Positions 24,448-32,095 of a stretch of 64,000 bases of DNA are shown one piece after another. The notes below the pieces were generated by a model, which searched no databases, was not told the DNA's origin, and was given only the letters and a program-made list of their open reading frames with translations. Origin of the DNA: Flavihumibacter petaseus NBRC 106054 (GTDB lineage Bacteria; Bacteroidota; Bacteroidia; Chitinophagales; Chitinophagaceae); NCBI RefSeq assembly GCF_000974785.1, contig NZ_BBWV01000001.1, forward strand, positions 124,001 through 188,000. The letters run 5' to 3'. A program made the translations under genes and the position numbers. How positions within the stretch are numbered: position 1 is the first letter of the stretch; every line of letters begins with the position of its first letter.

Positions 24448-26721
24448 ATGGTAAAGCATACTGTTTCGCACAGAGATTTTTTTTCTCGCGGAGATTTTTT
24501 TTCTCGCAAGGGCGCTAAAGCGCCACGCAAAGGGGCAAAGGCGCAAAGGTGGGTGATGTTTTTGGTAGTAGTGGTACTTGCAATGGGCATTCCCCTTCGG
24601 CAGTTTGCGCAGACGGCAGGAGAAGATATTGGCTGGCCCAGGCAGACAAAAAATTCGAAAGGTACACTGGTATATTACCAGCCGCAGATCAAAAGCTGGG
24701 AGAAATATACTGTCCTGACAGCTGATATGGCTTTCAGTCTTACACCTGCCGGCGGAAAGGAAACGCATGGTGTGGCCACGATCGCCTGTAATACGATAGT
24801 GGACCAGGAAAGTCATACTGTATACCTCCGTAACATAGATGCTACCAGCATCCGCTTTCCCGGCCTGCCGGAAGACCAGATGCAACCCATGGAAGACCTG
24901 TTCCGCCAACTCGCACCTACCGGTGGCGAACCCATATCGCTGGAGCGACTGATGGCAGATGCCGAACACAAAGATCTTCCCAACCACACTACCGAACTGA
25001 ACAATGATCCGCCGAAGATCTTTTACAGCAATACGCCGGCTGTAGTACTGACGGTCACGGGGGATCCGGTTAAGGCTCCGGTAGAAAAAACCCATCTGGA
25101 ATTTGTGGTCAATACCAACTGGGACCTGTTTTACGAGACCAAAGAAAAACAGTACTATCTCCTGGTGAATAATTTCTGGCTGAAATCGCCTCAACTGGAA
25201 TCCGGGTGGAAAGTCGCGGCCACACTGCCCAAAGAATTTTCCAAACTGCCCGCCGGCCAGAATTTCGATGAAGTAAAAAAAATGATCCCGGCTCCTGCCA
25301 ACCGCAGCAACCCACCACAAATCTTCTTCTACGACAAGCCGGCAGAACTGATCATTCTGAAAGGTGCACCGGTTTATGCCACAGTACCCGGCACGGGATT
25401 ACTGTATATCACCAATACCGATAACGATATCTTCCTGGAAAACACCAACAAGGAGTTCTATGTATTGTTTTCCGGAAGATGGTTCAGTGGTTCTTCGCTG
25501 GAAGGGCCCTGGACCTACGCCAGTGATAAACTGCCGCCCGACTTTAAAAAGATCCCGCCAAAGGGCGATAAGGCCCGCGTACTGGCATCGGTTCCCGGCA
25601 CTGTGGAAGCTTCCGATGCCGTATTGCTGGCCCAGGTACCCACTACCGCCATTGTGAACAAGGCTCAGGCGGTTTCACAGGTAAAGGTGCAATATGATGG
25701 TGACCCGCAGTTCAAACCAATTGAAGGCACCAGCCTTGAATATGCGAGCAATACCCAGCAAAAAATTGTAAAGGTGGGTGACATGTATTACCTGTGCTTC
25801 CAGGCCGTGTGGTTTATGTCAGCCAAACCCAACGGGCCATGGCAGGTGGCAGACACCGTTCCGGATGAGATTTATAAGATCCCGCCGAGTTCTCCGCTCT
25901 ATAATGTCACTTATGTGACACAGACCAATGCCACCGAAACCACTATAGAAAGCAGTACCACAGCAGGCTATTTCGGCATGTTCGTGGTGGGTATGGCCGT
26001 GGGCGCCTGTATCGCCTATGGCACCGGCTGGTTTTATCCGCCCTATATGTGGTGGGGACCAGGATTTATGTATCCTGTTTATCGCCCATGGCCCTGTACT
26101 TATGGCGTAGGTGCGGTTTATAATCCCTGGACCGGCGGATGGGCTGCAGGGCGGTCGGTTTATGGCCCTTACGGTGCAGCCGGCACATCGGCATGGTATA
26201 ACCCGGCAACGGGCCGTTATGGCCGTTCAGCAAGCGTACAGGGATGGTACGGCGGCAGAACAGCGGCATCTTCCTACAATCCGTGGACCGGCAGCTATGC
26301 GGCAACCCGGCAGGGGCATAATCCTTATGCGCAATGGGGAAGTTCAGTGGCTACCCGCGGTAATCAATGGGCGCAGACGGGCCACATCACCAACGCCAAC
26401 GGAACCACCGCCGGCTACAGAACATCCACCGGCCAATCCGGTGTGGTACATCACGGCAATAACGGCACTATTGCCAAAGGGAGTAACGGCACGTATGTTG
26501 GACATGACGGCAATATCTACCGCAAAAATGACAACGGTTCCTGGAGTCATTACAACAACGGTAGCTGGCAGCAGAATGTAGGTGGTGACGGTTCAACGCG
26601 CAAGAGCCTCGATAATTCTTTTAATTCACGTCAGCGCGGTAATTTTCAAACACGGAACTTCCAGAACTTTCGCCGCGGCGGTGGCGGCGGACGCATGGGT
26701 GGCGGCTTCCATCGCAGGTGA
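24448..26721 (+). CDS. Large secreted Gly/Tyr/Asn-rich protein with repeated beta units
   Basis: The 757-residue product has a signal segment (MFLVVVVLAMGIPLRQFAQ), three or four related units of about 100 residues (each with a pattern like YASNTQQKIVKVGDMYYLCF and WFMSAKPNGPWQVADTVP), a hydrophobic stretch (about 505-540, GYFGMFVVGMAVGACIAYGT) and a Gly/Tyr/Asn/Arg-rich tail (540-757) ending in RRGGGGGRMGGGFHRR. Similar proteins are often labelled carbohydrate-binding family V/XII, without firm evidence. The first 34 codons are made of a dispersed repeat (24473-24551) that encodes SRKGAKAPRKGAKAQR. The start may therefore be 24448, or an in-frame ATG at 24556 just before the hydrophobic core. 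It is probably surface-exposed. Confidence 0.75.
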   Translation: MVKHTVSHRDFFSRGDFFSRKGAKAPRKGAKAQRWVMFLVVVVLAMGIPLRQFAQTAGEDIGWPRQTKNSKGTLVYYQPQIKSWEKYTVLTADMAFSLTPAGGKETHGVATIACNTIVDQESHTVYLRNIDATSIRFPGLPEDQMQPMEDLFRQLAPTGGEPISLERLMADAEHKDLPNHTTELNNDPPKIFYSNTPAVVLTVTGDPVKAPVEKTHLEFVVNTNWDLFYETKEKQYYLLVNNFWLKSPQLESGWKVAATLPKEFSKLPAGQNFDEVKKMIPAPANRSNPPQIFFYDKPAELIILKGAPVYATVPGTGLLYITNTDNDIFLENTNKEFYVLFSGRWFSGSSLEGPWTYASDKLPPDFKKIPPKGDKARVLASVPGTVEASDAVLLAQVPTTAIVNKAQAVSQVKVQYDGDPQFKPIEGTSLEYASNTQQKIVKVGDMYYLCFQAVWFMSAKPNGPWQVADTVPDEIYKIPPSSPLYNVTYVTQTNATETTIESSTTAGYFGMFVVGMAVGACIAYGTGWFYPPYMWWGPGFMYPVYRPWPCTYGVGAVYNPWTGGWAAGRSVYGPYGAAGTSAWYNPATGRYGRSASVQGWYGGRTAASSYNPWTGSYAATRQGHNPYAQWGSSVATRGNQWAQTGHITNANGTTAGYRTSTGQSGVVHHGNNGTIAKGSNGTYVGHDGNIYRKNDNGSWSHYNNGSWQQNVGGDGSTRKSLDNSFNSRQRGNFQTRNFQNFRRGGGGGRMGGGFHRR
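24473..24551 (+). repeat. Dispersed 'CGCAAAGGCGCAAAG'-type repeat overlapping a gene start
   Basis: Two 18-bp units GAGATTTTTTTTCTCGCR (24473-24490, 24491-24508) are followed by CGCAAGGGCGCT, a short palindrome GGCGCTAAAGCGCC (24511-24524) and CGCAAAGGGGCAAAGGCGC. A related copy with the same order of parts lies at about 61120-61179. This repeat type is widespread in bacterial spacers; here it is read as protein. Confidence 0.8.
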
Positions 26722-26728
26722 CGAACCG

Positions 26729-27799
26729 ATGATGTATACGCGAATACATAACTGCTACAACCTTATAACTGCTCTCCTTCCGATAGCTTTTCTGATCCTA
26801 TTACCCATATCCGCTTTGCATGCGCAGGGAATAAGACCCCAGAAAGACAGCATCTTCCTGTTCAATGGACAATTGTTGATTGGTGAGATCAAGAACTGCC
26901 AGATGGGTGTGCTCACCATCGATGAAACTGACCTGAAAATCATCACCATCAAACTGTATAAAGTCAGAAGGATCGTTGCGGAAACAGATATATTCCGGAT
27001 CGAGACAAACGACAGGCATATCTACTTTTCACAGCTCCACCCTTCACCAACGAATAACCATTGTATCGTTGATGTTGGAACTGAACGAAGAGATCTCAGC
27101 CTGCTGGATATTTCAGATATGGTGGCACTCGAAAAAAACTTCTGGAAAAGACTTGACGGAAACCTGGGTATCGGCTTCAGCTTCACGAAATCAAGTGATA
27201 TCGGTCAGTTGACAGTTAACTCCACCGTTTATTATGCTGCGAGAAAACTGGAATACCAGCTGACAGCCTCTGCCATTTCTTCCCTGGACTCCGGAAAATT
27301 GTCGCGCGACAACGAAGCACTCCAGTTGTTCAGCAACTATAATTTTACGACCAACTGGTTTGGAGCAGGTCAGATCTACTACCAGCGTAACCTTGAACTC
27401 GCCATTGCAAGAAGGCTCCAGGGAACCCTTGGCGCAGGTAACAAGCTGCTGGTGCATAAGGAATACCAGTTGCTGGCCATCAGCGGTCTCAGTGTGTCAC
27501 AGGAAAAAAGTACCACCGGAGAACAATCCGTTCAGTTTGAAATCCCGGTCATGTTCCGTTTCAATTTTTTCCGTTACCAGCACCCGAATATCCAGGTTTC
27601 AGCCTATCAGTCAGGATTCGTCAGCATGTCCGACTGGGGTCGTTTCCGTTACGACGGTAACCTGAACTTCTCCCTTGAGATCGTCCACAATTTCTACCTG
27701 TCGCTGAATTTCTATTCCAATTTTGATAACCGGCCGCCGGATGGTTCGACCAATAAGTTTGACTATGGTACGAGCAGTACGATATCTTATAAGTTTTAG
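26729..27799 (+). CDS. DUF481-type outer-membrane protein
   Basis: The 356-residue product has a signal peptide (ending SALHAQ), an N-terminal small beta domain (about 35-120: DSIFLFNGQLLIGEIKNCQM with KLYKVRRIVAETDIFRI, reminiscent of SH3-like repair or stress domains) and a DUF481-like barrel (about 140-356: LGIGFSFTKSSDIGQLTVNS, YYQRNLELAIARRLQGTLGA, closing TSSTISYKF). DUF481 proteins such as YdiY are outer-membrane barrels of unknown role. The ATG at 26729, 7 bp after the previous stop, is preferred over an upstream ATG at 26582 that overlaps the preceding gene. It is the last gene of the plus-strand cluster; no hairpin follows closely. Confidence 0.8.
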   Translation: MMYTRIHNCYNLITALLPIAFLILLPISALHAQGIRPQKDSIFLFNGQLLIGEIKNCQMGVLTIDETDLKIITIKLYKVRRIVAETDIFRIETNDRHIYFSQLHPSPTNNHCIVDVGTERRDLSLLDISDMVALEKNFWKRLDGNLGIGFSFTKSSDIGQLTVNSTVYYAARKLEYQLTASAISSLDSGKLSRDNEALQLFSNYNFTTNWFGAGQIYYQRNLELAIARRLQGTLGAGNKLLVHKEYQLLAISGLSVSQEKSTTGEQSVQFEIPVMFRFNFFRYQHPNIQVSAYQSGFVSMSDWGRFRYDGNLNFSLEIVHNFYLSLNFYSNFDNRPPDGSTNKFDYGTSSTISYKF

Positions 27800-27971
27800 A
27801 ATGGTTTGGGGTCTGAGGTCTGAGGTTTGAAGATGTGATTGACGTTTAAAGTTTCAGTTGTCCAGGGAAAATCACCAGTACCGTAATGGCTTTCGAAGTT
27901 TTGCCAACCAAAGCTTTGGCTTCGCCCTTCAAAGCTTTAACGAAGTAGGGAGCCGCTTTTTGGAAAACGGG

Positions 27972-28009
27972 CAATTTATAAAACTCAGTGAAATGAGCCA
28001 CCACACTGC
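27972..28009 (+). repeat. Left arm of a 38-bp inverted repeat
   Basis: Bases 27978-28009 are the exact reverse complement of 28246-28277 (32 of 32), and extension to 38 bp adds a single mismatch. The arm contains a small internal hairpin CTCA-GTGAAA-TGAG. Confidence 0.9.
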
Positions 28010-28245
28010 ATTTCACAAAACTAAACGTTTGTACAGGGCTATTGCAAATTACGCCGGTCAGGTGTCAACGCAGGATCAGAAACACTTTGCTCCCGCAGCC
28101 ATGAAGATTTTCCAGCTGGGGGCATATTTTTCCGGCAAACAAGTATCCGGTCAGAAAGTGTCCCGATTCACCAGTTTACCCGCTTAACAATTTAACCGTT
28201 TAAAGTAGGATTTGGAAACGGTTATGACACATACGGATACAAAAC

Positions 28246-28283
28246 GCAGTGTGGTGGCTCATTTCACTGAGTTTTATGAATTG
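28246..28283 (-). repeat. Right arm of the 38-bp inverted repeat
   Basis: Reverse complement of 27972-28009, with 236 bp between the arms. No target-site duplication is obvious outside the arms. Confidence 0.9.
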
Positions 28284-28393
28284 CATCATTTTGAAAATCA
28301 GATACCTCATTGAATTATTGCTCCCTATTGAAATATTGCACTTAGTTGAATTTAGCCACGAATAATAATATAGCAGCTCGAAATGACCCGATG

Positions 28394-28426
28394 TAAAAAA
28401 TTGCGCCCATGTTAAACATGGGCGCA
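28394..28426 (-). terminator. Terminator of the minus-strand envelope cluster
   Basis: TGCGCCCATGT and ACATGGGCGCA form perfect 11-bp arms around TAA (28402-28426); read on the minus strand the stem is followed by six T (28395-28400). It lies about 125 bp after the stop at 28551. Confidence 0.75.
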
Positions 28427-28550
28427 TGACCAAATCAACTGCTGCTTATTCAACCAAAAAAAAGTTTATCAGTTTAGGTGTTTATCAGTTTAACTGTTGT
28501 TCCAATCACGTGCACTCACTACTAAACAACTAAACCTATAAACTTCTAAA

Positions 28551-29159
28551 CTACCATCCACCTGCCCAGGCGAAACCGAGGTGCACACTAAAATTGGTCA
28601 GGCTGTTGATCCGGAAGGCGTCGTTCTTGTTCGTAGCCCAGGCATAACTGCCTCCCAACACAATGGCAGCGCCCCTGGTACCCAATGGATAATACGCTCC
28701 GATCTCCGGCTTCAGCAGAAAACCCCAGTTGTCTACATCAGTCTGGTAAATATTGTAATAGATTGTCTGATCGCTGTACTGCGCACCAATGCCGAGTCCG
28801 GCAAAGGGCCTTATCGTTTTGGGTCCCTTGAAATAATAGTGAGCAGTCAGTGCCATGGGAACGTTGTAAATAGTTCTTTCCATATCAGTGGTAACGGCCG
28901 TCCTGTCTTTCTCATAGGTTTGCCGCGCGATATACTGTTCATAGGAATTCCAGCTGAGTGTTGCGCCAACCGAAAGGTTATCCGTCAGAAATTTCTTATA
29001 GTCAAAACGGAAACCTGCGAGGCTGGTCTTCGTAAGAAAATCATTGTTTGTCGGGAAGCTGACGTCCCAGGCCGCGCTGAACAGGTTTGCACCCGTCTTC
29101 TGTGCGCTGGCACCCACGTACACAAGTGTCAGCAATAATATTACCAGTATCTTTTTCAT
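28551..29159 (-). CDS. Small outer-membrane beta-barrel protein
   Basis: The 202-residue product has a signal peptide (ending VGASAQ) and a barrel of about eight to ten strands (LAGFRFDYKKFLTDNLSVGA, TIRPFAGLGIGAQYSDQTIY, LGGSYAWATNKNDAF), ending in FSVHLGFAWAGGW. It resembles the OmpA/OmpW-like 'outer membrane protein beta-barrel' class; no closer name is justified. It is the last gene of the minus cluster, 10 bp after the Trp/Tyr-rich lipoprotein gene. Confidence 0.78.
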   Translation of the reverse strand: MKKILVILLLTLVYVGASAQKTGANLFSAAWDVSFPTNNDFLTKTSLAGFRFDYKKFLTDNLSVGATLSWNSYEQYIARQTYEKDRTAVTTDMERTIYNVPMALTAHYYFKGPKTIRPFAGLGIGAQYSDQTIYYNIYQTDVDNWGFLLKPEIGAYYPLGTRGAAIVLGGSYAWATNKNDAFRINSLTNFSVHLGFAWAGGW

Positions 29160-29169
29160 AAAACATGAA

Positions 29170-29793
29170 TTAGTTGGTTTTCAAATAAGATGATTGCTGG
29201 AAGGCCTGGTTGATCGCGTCAACTCCTTCTGCAATATTCTGGCTTTGTGTGCCCAATGCACCTCCCATCAATGCATCCCATAACATCCGGAGCTTTTTTG
29301 TTTCGGGGGCATTCTTGAGGTCACCCATGCTGATGTAGATCGACCCCGTCGTATAGGCATAAGTGTAAGACCAGGGATAATAGGGAGGATAATACCAGTC
29401 GTACCAGTACCAGGGATACCACCAGTCCCACCACCAGTCTGGGTACACAATCGTTTGAATATTCAGGTCTTTCACCACCATCATATTGAGCCCGACATCA
29501 GGATCATCAAAGCGACCGACAAAAGTGTACCCGAGCGCGCTCATATTAGACTTTACCGTGTTGATCAGCTGATCGGCATCAGGCCCGACGAGTACCGTGT
29601 CGGTAGAAGTGTTGGTCAGGTAGCGGATCGTGTCGGAAATAAAATACGTCTTGTACGTTTTGAAGTCAGCCTCCTTATCCGCATTGGTGGCGACTACAAA
29701 CTTGGACGACAGTTCGTCCAGGTCAGGTGACTTGCGGCATCCCCCCACGATCAGGTAACAGGTAAGCACAAGCAACAATGATTGCAGTTTCAT
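29170..29793 (-). CDS. DUF4136-like lipoprotein with Trp/Tyr-rich tract
   Basis: The 207-residue product has a lipobox (IVGGCRK) and a DUF4136-like fold (FKTYKTYFISDTIRYL, LINTVKSNMSALGYTFVGRF, TGSIYISMGDLKN). Its middle loop (residues 119-141, DNA 29371-29439) has 9 Trp and 7 Tyr in 23 residues, far beyond the Tyr/Gly loop at the same place in the relative at 20626-21207. The ATG at 29793 is chosen because it begins the signal peptide; an in-frame ATG at 29829 adds 12 residues. It sits between an Omp85-type and a small barrel gene on the same strand. Confidence 0.78.
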   Translation of the reverse strand: MKLQSLLLVLTCYLIVGGCRKSPDLDELSSKFVVATNADKEADFKTYKTYFISDTIRYLTNTSTDTVLVGPDADQLINTVKSNMSALGYTFVGRFDDPDVGLNMMVVKDLNIQTIVYPDWWWDWWYPWYWYDWYYPPYYPWSYTYAYTTGSIYISMGDLKNAPETKKLRMLWDALMGGALGTQSQNIAEGVDAINQAFQQSSYLKTN

Positions 29794-29958
29794 GTAGTAT
29801 AGTTTAATGAATGGAAACGAAACCGGCACTGCGTAACGCAGCGGCTACTAACCTGCAATAATGTTTGGGGGGAAGGAAAATTGTCTGCTAAAGATAAGCC
29901 TTATCAATACGCATGCTGCTTAGGCAGCACTGTTATTTTGCCGATCATGATAAGTAAA

Positions 29959-31242
29959 TCAGAATACTTCAGATGCACCGAAATATACACCGGAAGATCT
30001 TTCACCTTTACCGTAATCCAACTGGATATTCATTCTTGTCTTCTTGCTGAACAGGATCCTGACACCGGCACCGAATCCCGGTTGAACATACTGACCCAGT
30101 TTGACACCGGCCGGTTTGCTGTCGGTAGTCGTCAGGTTGGCGAACACCACTCCACCAAGCGTTTTTGTGCAACGTGAGATAGGGAAGCGCAGTTCCGACT
30201 CTACGTACATAAAGCTGTTGCCCCTGAATCTTCCGATCGCGTATCCCCTTCCTGTTTTGCTGCGCTGGTCATATCCCAGTGCCGGCAGGGCAAGATAAGG
30301 CTGATTGCCGCTTACGGTGAAATTACCAATGTACCAGAAGCCCAGTACCACCCTTTCATTCTTTTTCGAGAGGCCCTTAAAATAGCGGAACTCTGTATAG
30401 AGGCTGCTGCTGTTCTGGTCGCTGCCGAGGAATTCCGGATTGTACCGGTAGTTCAGGTTGGCATACATGCCCTTGTAGGCATTGATCTGGTTATCGCGTG
30501 TATCATAAACGAAATTGGCGCTGATGCCAATTTCCTTGTATTTGTCGGGATTGAACTGGTAGGCTTTACTGTAGCCATAATGGCTGGTGATAAACACACC
30601 GGGTGTATCGAGCTTGAGTTTTTCGTCCTTGATATCAGAGAACATGTCAAAGTGGATCCCGGCACCCACGTAAAATCCAGGTGCAACTCTCCATGACAAC
30701 AACTGGTGAAGTTTAAGATAATTGTACTTCATGGGTTGCGTCAATGAATCCGTTACCTCGCCGCTGCCGGTATAGTTGAAGTACCAGGGCAGTGTTCCTT
30801 CAGGGGCATTGGTACCCAGGCCGAATGTTGGTTCGGAGTAGGCGAAGTAACGCCAGTCGCCGGAAAGCAACAGCTTGTTTTCCTTAGCATAAATAGTATT
30901 ACGCATGAAGATCAGCAATTGATTTTTGCTGGTGTACTGGATATTGGTCTGAAAAGCAGAAAGATTGGAATTTTTCATCCGGAACGCACTTTGAAAAGTG
31001 GCGCCGAATATAAAGCCATTACTTGGGGTGGAACCGAAAACGGGTGCAATAAAGAATGCACTGTTTTTTTCCTTTTGCGGCTTGGTGATCTTAAACCATT
31101 TGCGGATCCAGTCGATCAGGTCCATTTCCCGGCAATTGCCGCCAGGCGCAGGAGCCTGCTGCGTTGCAGTGGAATCCTGCGCCTGTACGGCGGTAGCCAG
31201 CATAAAGCAATATATTAAGATCAGGGCTGTACGCTTTCCCAT
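29959..31242 (-). CDS. POTRA-less Omp85/BamA-type outer-membrane barrel
   Basis: The 427-residue protein has a signal peptide (ending AVQAQ), a linker with a Cys (GGNCREMDL) and an amphipathic helix, then a barrel with the family motifs VYDTRDNQINAYKGMYA (about 258-274) and GRGYAIGRFRGN (about 342-353, equivalent to VRGY), ending in SSGVYFGASEVF. No POTRA repeats fit. Its start overlaps the end of the OmpA-type lipoprotein gene by 22 bp, so the two proteins are probably made together, which suggests a peptidoglycan-linked partner for the barrel. Confidence 0.85.
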   Translation of the reverse strand: MGKRTALILIYCFMLATAVQAQDSTATQQAPAPGGNCREMDLIDWIRKWFKITKPQKEKNSAFFIAPVFGSTPSNGFIFGATFQSAFRMKNSNLSAFQTNIQYTSKNQLLIFMRNTIYAKENKLLLSGDWRYFAYSEPTFGLGTNAPEGTLPWYFNYTGSGEVTDSLTQPMKYNYLKLHQLLSWRVAPGFYVGAGIHFDMFSDIKDEKLKLDTPGVFITSHYGYSKAYQFNPDKYKEIGISANFVYDTRDNQINAYKGMYANLNYRYNPEFLGSDQNSSSLYTEFRYFKGLSKKNERVVLGFWYIGNFTVSGNQPYLALPALGYDQRSKTGRGYAIGRFRGNSFMYVESELRFPISRCTKTLGGVVFANLTTTDSKPAGVKLGQYVQPGFGAGVRILFSKKTRMNIQLDYGKGERSSGVYFGASEVF

Positions 31243-31973
31243 ATCTTCTCTAGGTCCGGATTAAGGATGATCTCCGTGCGGCGGTTTTTCGCCTTACCTT
31301 CTTTGGTGCTGTTATCGGCTATGGGGTTATACTTTCCTTTACCGGCAGCGGTCATTCTCGCCGGGTTGATTTTGTAATCATCCCTCAATGCACGGATCAC
31401 ACCGTTGGCCCTTTCTGTACTCAGGCTCCAGTTGTCAGTTGTTTTACTTTTGAACATCTGGTCGTCCGTGTTGCCCATCACGATGATTTTCAGATCGGGA
31501 TAACTGTTCAGCACATTGGCCAGGGGTGAAAGCGCTTCTTTTGCTTTCGGGCTCAATGCCGAACTGCCGGTTTTGTACAGCAGGTTGTCTTCCATAGACA
31601 CATAAACAAAGCCATCCTTATAATAAACGTTCACCCCCTTGTCGTCGAGGTCAACCAGCGCTTCGGAGATCTTATCCTTCAGCGCCTGCAGTTTACCATA
31701 CTCGTCTTTTAGCATGGCCTGAACTGCCATCAGCTTTTCTTTTGATTCCTGGCATTCGGCCACATATCGCTTCAGCTCAGCCGCTATCTTTTCGTCCCTC
31801 GCCTGTATCTCAGCCAGCTTATTTTCGAGGTCCTTGTTTTTGGTCGTCAGCTCGCCGTTCGCGGCCTGCAGGTTAGCGATTTGCGCATTGGCAGCCTCCA
31901 GCTTTTTTCCCGTGCCGCAGGAGCTGATTCCCGCTGCGAGCAACAAGCACAAACAAACATTTTTGATGGTCAT
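31221..31973 (-). CDS. OmpA-family peptidoglycan-associated lipoprotein
   Basis: The 250-residue product has a lipobox (GISSCGTG), a long coiled coil (about 25-105: LEAANAQIANLQAANGELTT, KEKLMAVQAMLKDEYGKLQA) and a C-terminal OmpA/MotB domain (about 120-245) with LSPLANVLNSYPDLKIIVMG, NTDD, and the diagnostic STERANGVIRAL and NRRTEIIL. Known members bind diaminopimelate in peptidoglycan and tie the outer membrane to the cell wall. Its gene overlaps the following Omp85-type gene. Confidence 0.9.
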   Translation of the reverse strand: MTIKNVCLCLLLAAGISSCGTGKKLEAANAQIANLQAANGELTTKNKDLENKLAEIQARDEKIAAELKRYVAECQESKEKLMAVQAMLKDEYGKLQALKDKISEALVDLDDKGVNVYYKDGFVYVSMEDNLLYKTGSSALSPKAKEALSPLANVLNSYPDLKIIVMGNTDDQMFKSKTTDNWSLSTERANGVIRALRDDYKINPARMTAAGKGKYNPIADNSTKEGKAKNRRTEIILNPDLEKIWESVQP

Positions 31974-32095
31974 AAATCCTGGTTTTTAATGGTGATTGAG
32001 AAGTGTTCGGTTATAGTCTTTTTTCGAATTCTGGTGCTTTCTGAATCCAAGACAGTTTTCCGGACGGATTTCGCCACTATTTTCAGCGCTTAACC

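Larger units (their letters stand above)
27800..28550. other. Spacer between two convergent envelope clusters
   Basis: This 751-bp spacer has no convincing gene; its two short open frames both translate copies of one inverted repeat. It holds a 7-bp tandem GGTCTGA repeat (27808-27828), two CAAAGCTTT sites (27909, 27930), the 38-bp inverted repeat (27972-28009 / 28246-28283), the minus-strand terminator at 28394-28426, and AT-rich 'aaactaaac' stretches. Confidence 0.65.

Noticed and set aside
27909-27938. Pair of CAAAGCTTT sites as an 11-bp-phased array
   Set aside because: Only two copies at a 21-bp step; too few to claim phasing.
27858-28187. 109-codon plus-strand open frame in the convergent spacer
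   Set aside because: It consists of repeat DNA; the same peptide appears in the other arm of the inverted repeat. No start signal or family is seen.
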